Assembly (NCBI GenBank): GCA_950022655.1
Contig: OX465590.1
Span: 38,329,218 to 38,393,217, forward strand
Direction: 5' to 3'
Origin: Alentia gelatinosa
Lineage: Eukaryota > Annelida > Polychaeta > Phyllodocida > Polynoidae
Length of the DNA stretch: 64,000 bases
Numbering within the stretch: position 1 is the first letter of the stretch; every line of letters begins with the position of its first letter. Under the pieces are notes generated by a model. It saw nothing but the letters and a program-made list of their open reading frames with translations. It had not been told where the DNA came from and made no database searches. Below are positions 42,381 through 52,445 of this stretch, piece after piece. A program made the position numbers and the translations under genes.

Positions 42381-42418
42381 ATGGCTGCCGATCCTCTCCC
42401 ACACTACTTGCATGCTAG
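42381..42418 (+). CDS. Possible very short first coding exon
   Basis: GACAAAATGGCTGCCGATCC gives an ATG in excellent context. Twelve codons (MAADPLPHYLHA) plus two bases lead to a donor TAG|GTGATG. It lies just right of O copy 1. AAAATGGC is a YY1-like promoter word, so this may mark a transcription start. Too short to judge as coding. Confidence 0.2.
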
Positions 42419-42718
42419 GTGATGTAGCAAGGACTTTTTGCCCCTCATTCTCCTAGGAGAATATGGCTATTTGTATTCTCCTCGGGTAGCGAAAATGAGA
42501 CTCATACATTTCCAAGAACAGCTTCGTATAAGGTGGATAATAAATCGCTAGATCACGCCTTCATGTAAGACAGATATCACTGTGATGCCTGTTTCATGAA
42601 GTTTGATCCTTACCACGATCTCTCTCAGCAGTCTCACATAATGGGGAAAGTTTATTGCTTCTTACTTTATAAGTGACTCAAATAGTACCTCAGAAGAGAC
42701 TCTGAATTTAGATTAACG

Positions 42719-42755
42719 TTGATAAAGTCCATGTAATAGACGAAACGTCGGTTCT
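42719..42755 (+). ncRNA. Degenerate hammerhead-ribozyme-like motif
   Basis: TTGATAAAGTCCATGTAATA followed by GACGAAACGTCGG keeps the order core, stem II (AAGTC / GAC), GAAAC, stem III start (CGTC). The CTGATGA core is changed to TTGATAA, including the catalytic G, so it should be inactive. Hammerheads with GAAACGT-type stem III occur in Penelope-like retroelements. The phrase GAAAYGTCGGTTC is shared with 44352-44410. Confidence 0.35.
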
Positions 42756-42813
42756 GATAAAAGCCTACTTAGATCAACTTGATGGATTTGTTATCCTCAG
42801 TTCAATAAGTTAA

Positions 42814-43130
42814 AGCCCAATGCACATCTACCGATTTCGGAACATTCATGTATGTTTGTCGGTGACAAACGGAGGGTAATTTGTCTCAGCAAAGCCATCC
42901 TAACGGAGTCGGTAGATGTAGGACAGCTAGGCAAGGCTACCCAGCGATTAGTGAACACTCGGTTTCTTTGGGTTTTGCCCTCACCCAGCCATAAGTGGGC
43001 CATACACCGATTTTATCAGTATGCGGGTCGAGCGAGGGGGTTACGTAATTTGCCTGCGACAAAGTGACCGACTCCTATGCTATTTGGAAACTAATCATTC
43101 AACCCTAAATCGGTAGATGGTCATCTGGCT
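42814..43130. mobile_element. TIR element, family C, copy 3
   Basis: AGCCCAATGCACATCTACCG to TCGGTAGATGGTCATCTGGCT, TAA at 42811-42813 and 43131-43133. Interior very like copy 2 (GGTGACAAACGGAGGGTAAT). It shares its right TAA with copy 4. Confidence 0.8.
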
Positions 43131-43133
43131 TAA

Positions 43134-43522
43134 GTTCAATGCACATCTAACGATTCGGGGTTGAACAATTAGTTCCCAAATCGTATAGTTGTCGGTGAAC
43201 TTGTCGCAGGCAAAATATGTAACTATATCGGCCACCCAAACAGGTAGCATTTCCAATGTTCCGTTGTCAGCGACTGGATTTATCAACATGTTGATAAACT
43301 TTTCGCAAGCGATTTAGGAAAAACCATCGAGAACTTGTCAGTGACAAAAGAACATCTCATGCAGGGGGTTTAACTAATTGTTGGCCAACCCTTGATTAGA
43401 TGCCCCACATCTACTGACTAGGGCCGACTCTGTTAGGATGCCTCACCTAAGACAAAGTACCATTCCTTTATTGCTCACAAAGGTACATCAATGTTCTAAA
43501 ATTGGTAGATGTGTATTGGGTT
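43134..43522. mobile_element. TIR element, family C, copy 4 (long subfamily), abutting copy 3
   Basis: GTTCAATGCACATCTAACG to ATTGGTAGATGTGTATTGGG. 389 bp, longer than copies 1-3, and with a different middle (CAACATGTTGATAAACTTTT, CGACTGGATTTATC) shared with copy 5. Inserted at the TAA duplication of copy 3 or the reverse. Confidence 0.75.
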
Positions 43523-43611
43523 TTATACTTTGTAAGTAGCATTGGCATCTTCCTATCAGCAGACCCGAGAAAAATGTTTCATCAAATTCCTGGGTTTGAT
43601 ATTATTATAAA

Positions 43612-43893
43612 ACTGGATGAGTTTTAATATTGGCCACCGTATGCCACGACTGGACTTTGGCATAGTGACTTCATGAGGCGAAGGCGAGTGAAGTCCGGAG
43701 CCCAAACTCCAGGAGTGGCATGCAGTGGCCAAGATTAAAACGAATCAGGTTTTGATTTTATCCTACCCCTTCTCCTCGATTTTGGAATATTAGGTGATAG
43801 AAAAATTGTATGCCACTAGTGGCATATAAAAATCTGTATCCCATACGGAAACTCAATACTAAGCCTATGGGATTTTATATTAGGGGTTGGATA
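43612..43893. mobile_element. Family E-like two-hairpin repeat, copy 5
   Basis: Head GCCACGACTGGACTTTGG, apex ATGAGGCGAAGGCGAGTG, AAACTCCAGGAGTGGC; then TTTTATCCTACCCCTTCTCC; end TTATATTAGGGGTTGGATAA. The head arms are unrelated to copies 1-4, but the tail signature is conserved. Confidence 0.65.
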
Positions 43894-44351
43894 ACTCAAA
43901 GAATTCTTCCAGGACTGTAATATGATAATCATAGGACTGTCATATGACGGTCCACGTTATAAATATGGATTGTCCTTTCAAAGGCCATGGAGAAGGACGA
44001 TTGGGATTAAAAATATCCTTCAATGCTGTTTGATAAAGTTGTCCTTGTCCTAACCTTGATCCTGAAAACTATTCTTAAGGAAGGACATCTTTTTCAAGGC
44101 TGGTAGTCTAACTGGACACTATATAATCTCGTTATTCTTATCACTGTCTCCAAATATTAAACCACCCCCTCCCCCTCATTTAATCTTGAACAATGCACGT
44201 TCCAGTAGAGAATACTGGACAGCCTTGTCACTGTATATCTCTTTACAGTGAGTCTTTCATTTTAAATGACAAAGGTGGCTGGATAAGTATAGAATGTAAT
44301 GAATATGATTAATTGTTGGTGGCCAGTACAAATAATAGGGAGTCAAGTTGG

Positions 44352-44410
44352 CTTTATAACGTTTTTTATTGAACCGACATTTCAGGCTACAATTACCCTT
44401 TAACAAGGTT
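44352..44410 (-). ncRNA. Second degenerate hammerhead-like motif
   Basis: On the minus strand: TTGTTAAAGGGTAATTGTAG then CCTGAAATGTCGGTTCAATA. It aligns with the 42719 motif through GAAAYGTCGGTTC and ATAAAA. The conserved CTGATGA is lost, so it can only be a relic. Confidence 0.25.
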
Positions 44411-44657
44411 AAGTTTCTATCGATATTCACATGGTTAAGTAGGTTGTGAGTTGTTTGAGACTGGAGGGTATATGAGCTAATCTGTGAGTCATTTTTTACA
44501 TTGATTGATTTTGAGTCATTTAAAACTAAATATCAGTTAGCATGGAAAGATGATTATAAATTTGAAAAAAATACAGTGAACTATTCGAGATTTGAAAAAT
44601 CTTCTAAGCTTGTACATGTATGAAGTAATATCGGTATCATAGTTCCTCATCGGTATT

Positions 44658-44950
44658 TAGAAGGAAACCCACGAGATGGAACTAGCTTGGTCCATACTCC
44701 ACCGAGTTTGACAGCAGAGTAATTCACGAAGTGAAGCTGAGTGAATTACTCTGTGGTCAAACGAGGTGGAGTGCAGACCAAGTTATTTTCATAGAGTGGG
44801 TTTCTGATTTGATCTTACCCCGTAAAACATGATTTATTGACAAACTGAATCACCCAATTAGCCATTGAGTATTGGGTACACGAACCTCACGGCCGTGGAG
44901 TACGAGTTCCTAATGTCAAGCCTATGGAGAAAAATACCGGGGTGAGATAA
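44658..44950. mobile_element. Two-hairpin repeat, family D', copy 3
   Basis: AGAAGGAAACCCACGAGATG; head GAGTTTGACAGCAGAGTAAT, apex CGAAGTGAAGCTG, ATTACTCTGTGGTCAAACG; TTGATCTTACCCCGTAAAAC; tail ACGAACCTCACGGCCGTGGA; end ATACCGGGGTGAGATAA. Confidence 0.75.
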
Positions 44951-45063
44951 AGTCTATTTCTTCAACATCGGTTTCTTTGTTGAATTCATAAACCCCATGT
45001 CCTTCACGACTTGTTTCAAACAGGTGCCCACATAGTCATCGATTTGTTGACCATTTTGTAGTA

Positions 45064-45376
45064 TGGAGAAACCAAACAAGAGTTAGTCGTGTTGTTGTTT
45101 ATCGCACGACGGCAAGATCGCGTATTACTGTGCAAGGCGAAGCCGAGAGCAGTAATACGCGATCTTGCCAGAGTGCGATGAACAATAACACGACTAACTC
45201 AAGTTTGGTTTAGAGTTCATCCTACCCCGCCCGTCTAAATTACTTCTACATTAACACATGACGTCATTTGTCAAGTGTATCCCACTAGAGCGATATTTTT
45301 CATTTTTCTGAACTCCAGACCGAATACAGTGACCCAATGTAAAGCCTATGGAGTTTTTTTATTAGGGGTAGGTTAA
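45064..45376. mobile_element. Family E-like two-hairpin repeat, copy 6, very strong head
   Basis: Outer arms ACCAAACAAGAGTTAGTCGT and ACGACTAACTCAAGTTTGGT; inner GGCAAGATCGCGTATTACTG and CAGTAATACGCGATCTTGCC (perfect); apex TGCAAGGCGAAGCCGAGAG. Then TTCATCCTACCCCGCCC and end TTATTAGGGGTAGGTTAAT. Confidence 0.8.
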
Positions 45377-45377
45377 T

Positions 45378-45568
45378 ATAGAGGAAACCTATCGAGTTTG
45401 AGTCGTGTAGTAATTCACAAGGCAAAGCCACGTGAATTATGTAGCAATTTAAATGAGATGGGATCAAGCTCTGACCCTAAACATGAATAGGTTTCTGAAT
45501 TTATCTCACCCCTCACATTGACTAATGGGCTAACCTTTGTGACATAATCCCTCATTGGATATTTTTTA
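45378..45568. mobile_element. Family D'' copy 2 (partial)
   Basis: TATAGAGGAAACCTATCGAG, apex CAAGGCAAAGCCACG, GGATCAAGCTCTGACCCTAA and TTTATCTCACCCCTCACATT. It stops within CATTGGATATTTTTTAG, before the GGGGTGAGATAA end. Confidence 0.65.
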
Positions 45569-46000
45569 GAGGGTATGATGATTAATATTCAGGGTGAAAA
45601 ACTCTGTGAATCTAACAAAAAAAACTACGAAATTTCGATTGGAGGTTTGCCTAGCTCCGCCTGCCCATCACTCATACAGAATCGGTTTGATAAAATATTC
45701 CCTGAGTTAAAGCAGAATAGGACTGGATGTGCAAGATGACCCAGCTTTAGAAATGTAGTTCTACAGCCATCTGCTTTATTCATAAGGTTTCCAGTAATTG
45801 TCCTACAGAAACTCCATATTGACTTGTATTTGTTTGCTGATTAAACGAACGAACGAAATGCTTCAGGTCCGACATGTAGCCTTCATTGCACACTTGTTTT
45901 TTCCCACATTAAAAAACTTTCGCTTCCTGAAATGAGACACCGAGTTTCAATATCAAGCTCACAGTAGCTGCCCTCGCTTGTGGGAATTTTAATTCAAATT

Positions 46001-46665
46001 CAGGGACCGGTTTCAATAGGCTGTAGGACGTCCGTTAACGGGCGTAGTGACACGATAGCGACAGGTTGCGTTGCAGTAGCTTAGGGACAACCGATTCTGT
46101 GACACAGGGTAATAGACAGGCGCAAATAGTGGCTTGTACCATTTCAGAAGTGGGTGTCCAGTCACTAAAAGGGTCACTGTAGTGTCTTAAATAGCGAGAG
46201 GGTATACCCTCTCGCTTTTGATGTCACAAACACATAACTTTTCTTTCCATAGGAATAAAGCTCTGAAACTTTAACCCCAGTTAGGGACACAAACAACTTA
46301 TAAACATGCCAAATATGAAGGAGATCGGCACATGCAATCCAGAGATAGTCACATTTAAATTTTGTCATAGCAAATGCTGCACTGGTGGCCAGTGTAGAAT
46401 TATTCATGGTCGTCGCTAATTTATGCTGTGACCTTCACCTTGATGGCACTTGTTCCCGGTAGGATATGAGTATGTGAGATAGGGTACCCCACATGTTTTG
46501 TCCCAAACTAGGGACACATCCACAACAGTGACAAGACACACCTCCCCTACAGTGACATGCCTTATGAAATGCGACTTAAATTTTGTCACTATTGCTGTCA
46601 CTATTGCTGTCACTAGCCATGTCACTAAGTGACTTAGTAACGCATTCTATTGAAACGGGTCCCTG
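46001..46665. mobile_element. TIR element J, about 665 bp
   Basis: CAGGGACCGGTTTCAATAGG and TCTATTGAAACGGGTCCCTG are inverted. Subterminal DNA is rich in GTGAC/GTCAC words (GCTGTCACTATTGCTGTCAC). The CAGGG terminus recalls hAT elements, but I see no matching 8-bp duplication. Two minus-strand open frames (46174-46407, 46416-46625) are short and unconvincing. Repeat K shares the right-terminal style. Confidence 0.65.
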
Positions 46666-46759
46666 AATGGCTAGATGGAATGGAAGCAGCAGGCCCTCCC
46701 AGTCTGCCCACTGTGCTCATACCAGGTACAAGCAATTACACTGGCACCTGGAAACTCTA

Positions 46760-47055
46760 TGGAGGAAACCTATGAAAGTTTAGGGTCAGAGCTCGTATCC
46801 CATCGAGTTTGAATCGCATAGTAATTCACAAGGTGAAGCCGCATGAATTATGTAGCGATTTAAACAAGATTGGATCGAGCTCTGACCCTAAACTTGAAGG
46901 GGTTTCTGAATTTATCTCATCCCTCACATTGACTAATTGGCTAACATTCGTGACATAATTCCCCATCGGATATTTTCCCTAAATATCTAATGGGCGTTGG
47001 GTATACGAGTTCCCAATGTTAAGTCTATGGAGAAAAAATACCAGGGGTGAGATAA
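46760..47055. mobile_element. Two-hairpin repeat, family D'', copy 3 (reference copy)
   Basis: TGGAGGAAACCTATGAAAGT; head TTTAGGGTCAGAGCTCGTAT...GTTTGAATCGCATAGTAATT, apex CAAGGTGAAGCCGCATG, AATTATGTAGCGATTTAAAC...GATCGAGCTCTGACCCTAAA; TTTATCTCATCCCTCACATT; end ACCAGGGGTGAGATAAT. F copy 4 follows immediately. Confidence 0.75.
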
Positions 47056-47241
47056 TATATGGAAACTGGCTTACTGTCTTCGTTCGTCAAAAATACACTG
47101 TCAAATTATTCATCACATACATCCCGATGCTGTAGGCAGAGGGATGTATGTGATCAATAATTTCACCAATGTGATCAATAGTTTCACCAAGTATTTTGAC
47201 GTACGGAGACAGTCAGCCTGTTTTCGTATTATTATATACCT
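47056..47241. mobile_element. Foldback element, family F, copy 4
   Basis: ACTGGCTTACTGTCTTCG facing CGGAGACAGTCAGCCTGTTT, and ATCACATACATCCC facing GGGATGTATGTGATC around apex TGTAGGCAG. A 19-bp partial duplication (ATTTCACCAATGTGATCAAT) lengthens one arm. Ends TATTATTATATACC. Confidence 0.7.
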
Positions 47242-47344
47242 AGAAATAGCGTAATTTTACCTGGTCACGTGATCACATACCCTGTACGTCACAGTGTGAC
47301 GTACGGGTATGAATACCTTATAGGTATGAGCAATCAGTATACGC

Positions 47345-47536
47345 AGTTGATACTGCCATTATCATATTATAATGATAAGAGAAAACTTAGTTAGTGAGTC
47401 CGTAGCGATTCTCATTCGAGGTCTTTTGTCCCATATAAAACGTCCCGACACCAGAGGCAGAGGGACATATTTTTGGGGAGAAAGGAATGGTTTCGAGTTC
47501 ACTCACTATGTTTTCTTAATATTATACACCAGAAAA
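47345..47536. mobile_element. Foldback element, family F-like, copy 8
   Basis: AGAAAACTTAGTTAGTGAGTC faces GTTCACTCACTATGTTTTCT. Inner GTCTTTTGTCCC faces GGGACATATTTTTGGGG around CCAGAGGCAGAG. Ends TTAATATTATACACC. The apex word GAGGCAGAGGGA matches F copy 4 (TAGGCAGAGGGA). Confidence 0.55.
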
Positions 47537-47539
47537 CAC

Positions 47540-48320
47540 GAAGAGATATCATATTATGTACTTAGGAAGTACTTATATAGAACTGTATCGAGAATCGTAT
47601 AAATAGACAACACTCCATGAGTTTGGATGATTACTTTGCAAATCCAGATGGTTAATAGTACATGACGTCATCTCATATCATCATTATAGTATTGTCACTT
47701 CACAGGGGTATTTTTCCTAACGTTATTCCTATGGCTAATTTTGCACTAGGGTAGAGATAAAGAACGACAATGAGACAATGTGCCTAAACATACACTATGT
47801 CTCAGTAAGCACGAACATTATCTAAACCACTCCCCTGGCAGCGGTAGTATTTCAGAGACGTACAGCCATAGGTGTTTGATAATGTCATAAGAGTATTGCA
47901 TTCATTCATACCTCTCCCAGCACCTATAACGTCTGTTCTTGTTTAAAGCAGCAATCGATCTATAAAGCAGTAAATATACCCATATCTGACTGGTTTCAAC
48001 AAGTAATCAAACAGAAAGCATAAATCACTAATATCCTTTACAACAAAGATTGGCTCTTACATACAGCCACTACTCATCCCATACAATAACGGAGGCGGTA
48101 TGACCAGCAGTGATTTCTCCCCAGAATCACATGAGGAAATAAGAATACCAGAACACTACGTACATCAGACAAGATTTTAAACAATTAATCAGTCGAATCA
48201 GAGACAGACACAAACGTCCTGCTCTATTTACATACAGATCTAGTATGACTACACAGATCACCATATACAAAGTGCAAATCCTATACTACTTAGAGGTGGC
48301 TTTGTGAACAGGCGGCCGTA
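47540..48320. other. Unassigned stretch
   Basis: No gene supported. A weak hairpin near 47610-47690 (CAACACTCCATGAGTTTGGA) resembles a D/E head. The end (48298-48316) has GTGAACAGGCGGCCGTAAA, which is an M terminus. Confidence 0.4.
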
Positions 48321-49074
48321 AAGCCAAGCACCAATCGAGAAACACAGATAATTCCGTAATCGCCGACATAAAACGGCCTTTGTGAGCTATTATTTCACAT
48401 TCCACCTGTTTATTGCTTCCGAGATGCTAAATTATAGGCAGGAGATATTCCTATGAAATAATATCTCACATACACGCCAATTTGTGTTGGCAATTCCAGA
48501 GATCGCTGCCTTCACTCGCTTGGTATGTCTCCGGTATAAAGCTGGAGACACACCAAGCGAGTCACGGCAGTGATTTCCAGAATCGCCAACAGAAATTTGC
48601 ATGTATGTGCGATATAATTATTATCTCCCGCCAATAATTTAGCGTCTCTGAAGCAATAATCCGGTGAAATATAGAATGATAGCTCACATACACGTCATTT
48701 TGTGTTGGCAATTCCCTAAATGGCCGCGTTTCTCGCTTGATGTGTCTCCAGCTTAATGCCGGAGACACATCAAGAGAATCAAGGTAGCGATATTTGGAAT
48801 CACCAATACAAAATAGCATATATATGATTTTTTTTTTTTTTTATATATATATAAAAAATATATATCTCTCTAGCACTATCGTGCGTGTTATTGAGATACA
48901 ATTTTTTTTTTTTTATATATACGATTTTTTTTTTCATAATAATATCTCCTACCTATAATTTAGTGTCTTGGAACAATAGTTAGGTAAAATATGAAATAAT
49001 AGCTCACATACACGCCATTTTGTGTAGGAGATTCCAGAAATCGCTGGCTTTCTCGCTTGTTGTGTCTCCGGCTT
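48321..49074. mobile_element. Array of palindromic MITE L, three copies (L3-L5)
   Basis: Copies at about 48321-48537, 48541-48753 and 48757-49074 lie a few bases apart. Each is an inverted pair: GGAGACACACCAAGCGAG, GCAGTGATTTCCAGAATCGC, AT-rich centre, CACGTCATTTTGTGTTGGCA, TGATGTGTCTCCAGC. Copy L5 carries an AT/T-run insertion at 48828-48936. Head and tail share GCCGGAGACAC/GTGTCTCCGGC, so junctions are palindromic too. Confidence 0.85.
48828..48936. repeat. T-run and AT-rich insertion inside L copy 5
   Basis: Two T runs of about 12-15 with TATATATATA flank TCTCTCTAGCACTATCGTGC. The phrase ATATACGATTTTTTTTT is a partial duplicate of ATATATGATTTTTTTTT at its left. It may be a small insertion or a slippage expansion. 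Confidence 0.6.
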
Positions 49075-49077
49075 AAC

Positions 49078-49440
49078 TGCAAGGAGTTGACACGAAGCAA
49101 TACTCAAGTCCACCTTGAGTAGTTTGGAGCTGCCTGTCCACAAACCATCGTTTGATGTATTCATCATCCACCTTCTCGAGTAAAATAAACCTAGGTATTG
49201 CCATATTAAAGGGTATATCAGGGAATATCTTTATACTATAGAGCACAAAAGGACTATTTTCCTTTATCTTCCATCGTATGCAAAGTATCCATTGAGAATA
49301 CAGAAACCGTCAGATACCATAACCATGGTATACGATTCAAAACCATGGTATACAGCTTCAAACCCCTTCTATACAGGGCAATAGTCTCTTGTATTATCGA
49401 GCAAAGAAAACAGTCCCAATTGATATACCCTGTAATATAG
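49078..49440. mobile_element. Element M, copy 2 (diverged), between L clusters
   Basis: GAGCTGCCTGTCCACAAACC then TTAAAGGGTATATCAGGG and AAAAGGACTATTTTCC align with 6873-7150. The hairpin head is reduced to CAAGTCCACCTTGAG. AACCATGGTATAC occurs twice (49321-49351). It separates the L copies into two groups. Confidence 0.6.
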
Positions 49441-49596
49441 TAATTTCTGGGTATAATCTACTCGAGAAGTTGGATAATAAATGGATTACTTGAAATGACT
49501 CCAGCAATGTACAGCAGTGTATGCAGGGCAGGAGGAGACAGTAGTCTCAAAGTCAAACTGATCAACACAAAGCCTGCTTGTAACACAGTCACAGAA

Positions 49597-50646
49597 GCCG
49601 AGGACACACCAAGCGAGAAATGCAGCGATTTCCAGAATCGCCAACACAGAATGGCGTGTATGTGAGACATTAGTTCATATTTCACATTATTATTGTTTCT
49701 GATACGGTAAATAATCGGTGGGAGATATTCACATGTATCTCACATGTACACGCCATTTTGTCTTGGTGATTCCATAAATCGCTGCATTCTCACTTGGTGT
49801 TTCCCCAGCCTCAAGCCGTGGACACACCGAGCGAGAAATGCAGCGAATTCCAGAATCGCCAACACATAATGGCGTGTTTCTGAGCTATTATTTCATATTT
49901 GACTTGATTATTGCTTCTGAGACAAATGATGGGAGATGTTCATATAAAATAATGTCTCAGATACACACCATTTTGTGTTCGTAATTCTGGTAATCGCTGT
50001 GTTTCTTATTTGGTGTGTCTCTGGCATTAAGCCAGGGACACACTAAATACGGAGACACACCAAACAAGAAATGCAGCGGTTTCATAGTTCACCTTATTAT
50101 TGCTTCTAATACGTTAAATCATTTGTGGGAGATTTCATTCTGAGATGATATCTCACATACTTGCCATTTTGCGTTGGTGATTTCAGAGATCGCTGGCGTT
50201 TCTCGCTTGGTGTCTCTCCTGCTTGAGTCAAGACAGCGATCTCTGGAATCACCCACACAAAATTGCATATATATTAGAATTAATTTCTTAGAAACATCTC
50301 CCACCAATAATGTAGCATCTCAGTAGCAATGATCAGGCGAAATACGAAATGAAATCTCACATACACGCCATTTTGTGTTGGCAATCCTAGAAATCGCTGT
50401 GTTTCTCGCTTGGTGTGTCTCCGGCTTGAGGCTGGGGAAACACACAGTGAGAAACGTAGCGATTTACGGAATCACCAACACAAAATGGCGTGTACATGTG
50501 ACATACATGCGAATATCTCCCACCGATTATTTACCGTATCAGAAACAATAATCATGTGAAATACGAAATGAAATCTCACATACACGCCATTTTGTGTTGG
50601 CGATCCTAGGAATCGCTGCGTTTCTCGCTTGGTGTGTCTCCGGCTT
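49597..50646. mobile_element. Array of palindromic MITE L, five copies (L6-L10)
   Basis: Copies at about 49597-49811, 49815-50026, 50050-50222 (shortened), 50226-50426 and 50430-50646. Typical arms: AGCGATTTCCAGAATCGCCA, CAACACAAAATGGCGTGTAC, and CACGCCATTTTGTGTTGGCG, TCGCTTGGTGTGTCTCCGGC. Some copies differ in centre, so they are not one recent tandem duplication of identical units. Confidence 0.85.
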
Positions 50647-51127
50647 GAGGCTGCTTTGCCTTAACACCTTTACCTTTCTATGTGCTTTGGGACCTTATCT
50701 CCTCCAAGGAAACGCCGCGGGGGGCACGTACCTCCCCGACAACAGAACGAGAGGGCAAAGTGCCCTTGGTATTCTCCTCAGGTGGGTTCATACTGAATAG
50801 CCATTATGAGGGCTCAGTGAGAGAGGGGCACCCGTGCTCTACCATTGTTAGGGCAGAAAGCCGGGTAAAATGAGGCACCGGAAACGAGAGTGACTATTGA
50901 TCCCCGTCCGCCAGGGGGAGTGAGAGTCACGTGCTAGAGGGCTAGTTTGTCTAAAAATCTCAGATTTTTTTTTTCGTGAAAGTTTTATCAACGACAGATA
51001 CATTCGTCTTGTATTAGAAATCTTCCATGTATTAAGGTGACACATAATGCATAGAGTTCTTAAATGTATCAATGAGTATGGATCAATAAAGAAATTGTCC
51101 AAAAAAACACACACACAAAATAAAACT
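50647..51127. other. GC-rich segment, no firm gene
   Basis: 50680-50940 is GC-rich (AACGCCGCGGGGGGCACG) with two overlapping short forward frames and no splice support. CTCGTTCTGTTGTC and similar phrases were not found elsewhere. I cannot assign it. Confidence 0.35.
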
Positions 51128-51420
51128 TAGAAGGAAACTCACGAGATGGAAATAACTTGATCCGTACTCCACTGAGATTAACCACGGTGTAATTTATGAA
51201 GCGAAGCTGAGTGAATTACCCTGCGGTCAAAGTAGGTGGTGTGCAGACCAAGTTATTTCTATCGAGTGGGCTTCTGATTTTATCTCACCCCATATGACAT
51301 TATTATTCAATAAAATAAATTACCCAATCAACTATTGAGTATTGGGTACACTACCTTCACGGCCGTGAAGTATGAGTTCCTAAAGTTAAGCCTATGGAGG
51401 AAAATACCGGGGTGAGATAA
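51128..51420. mobile_element. Two-hairpin repeat, family D', copy 4
   Basis: AGAAGGAAACTCACGAGATG; apex ATGAAGCGAAGCTGAG with the exact word GCGAAGC at 51201-51207; TTTATCTCACCCCATATGAC; CTACCTTCACGGCCGTGAAG; end ATACCGGGGTGAGATAA. Matches copy 3 throughout. Confidence 0.8.
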
Positions 51421-51608
51421 AAGGCATCACAGGGCATGACAAGTCTACAACATCATTTTAAAACCTAGGCAATGTACCCAGCCCTATTAGTCCCCAAACA
51501 GGGGCGGGTTCCTCAACATACTCCTCTCCACCGAGTCGTCATTACATACTGGCCACACTCTGACATGTATGAACAAAATTGAATCGATGAATATATACCC
51601 ATTTGTCT

Positions 51609-52066
51609 TTGCATGCCTCACCTTTTCTATTCCATCTAGCTAGGTTGTGGAGTAGTGGGTTAGGCATCAGGCCCTTGGGGTCTTAGGCCTTGTCACTGCT
51701 CCCACCTAGCGTTTCATTTGAAACTTACACACACACACTCCAACTAAGCTCATACACACACGTCACTTCCGCCACCTTCATTCCATTCGCCATTTTCACA
51801 ACCACCAACACATATTTTTACCCACCCACCCACTCCTATATTCTATTCTTCTCTTGTACTTAATTCTTCATGTATAGGGGTCTCATTTTTATTACATATT
51901 ATATTTCATTTACCCCTCTTAGGTGTATTAATCAAATCTATATCATATTAATACACATACTTCTTTTAATGTCACATATAAAATCTATTTAATAAATACA
52001 TTTTATTTACCCAATTACGGCCTCACCTTTTTTTATTCCATCTAGCTAGGTTGTGGAGTAGTGTCA
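51609..52066. repeat. 460-bp interval bounded by a 45-bp direct repeat
   Basis: CCTCACCTTTTCTATTCCAT and CTAGCTAGGTTGTGGAGTAG at 51609-51657 recur at 52018-52066 with few changes. The segment between is CA- and TA-rich. GTGGAGTAGTGGGTTAGGCA vaguely resembles a tRNA-type A box, so a SINE head is possible. A solo-repeat or duplication explanation is equally open. Confidence 0.45.
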
Positions 52067-52084
52067 TAAGAACTAGATATAAGA

Positions 52085-52312
52085 CTTCGTTTTGTCCGTT
52101 CTTGCTTGCACTGATGGTGCCGCTTTTCATATCTGTCTTACACTTTTGTCATGAAACTAGTGAAATGATCCATGATGTGTAGGTTTGTCTAATTCTTATG
52201 TTTGAGGTCTGTCTTTTCCTAAGGGCAGCTACTTGTGTTGTCATGAAACTAGACAACCCCAATGTCTGTATGGTGTCACAGACATGTCATGAAACTAGTA
52301 AAACGGGTCCCT
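52085..52312. repeat. Repeat K, copy 2
   Basis: CGTTCTTGCTTGCACTGATG through TTGTCTAATTCTTATGTTTG to ACTAGTAAAACGGGTCCCTG. Aligns with 31380-31620. The minus-strand frame open in copy 1 is closed here. Confidence 0.7.
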
Positions 52313-52369
52313 GATATCTTTGTTATTGGAACTCTAACTGGACACTAACTGGACATTATGAATCACCAG

Positions 52370-52445
52370 CAGTGACCGGAAGTAGGCACATTTCAATCAA
52401 AATGGCTGAAGCATTGTGTGTGGACTCACATTAGAGTAAAATAAC
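52370..52445 (+). promoter_or_regulatory. ETS-like site upstream of an ATG
   Basis: GTGACCGGAAGTAGGC holds the ETS/GABP core CCGGAAGT (52377-52384). About 20 nt later ATCAAAATGGCTGAAGC gives an ATG in good context, followed by only ten codons (MAEALCVDSH). The arrangement is typical of CpG-poor housekeeping starts, but no donor or exon is evident. Confidence 0.25.

Noticed and set aside
48321..50646. CRISPR-like array
   Set aside because: Units are about 215 bp palindromes without short unique spacers, and the DNA is eukaryotic; it is a MITE array.
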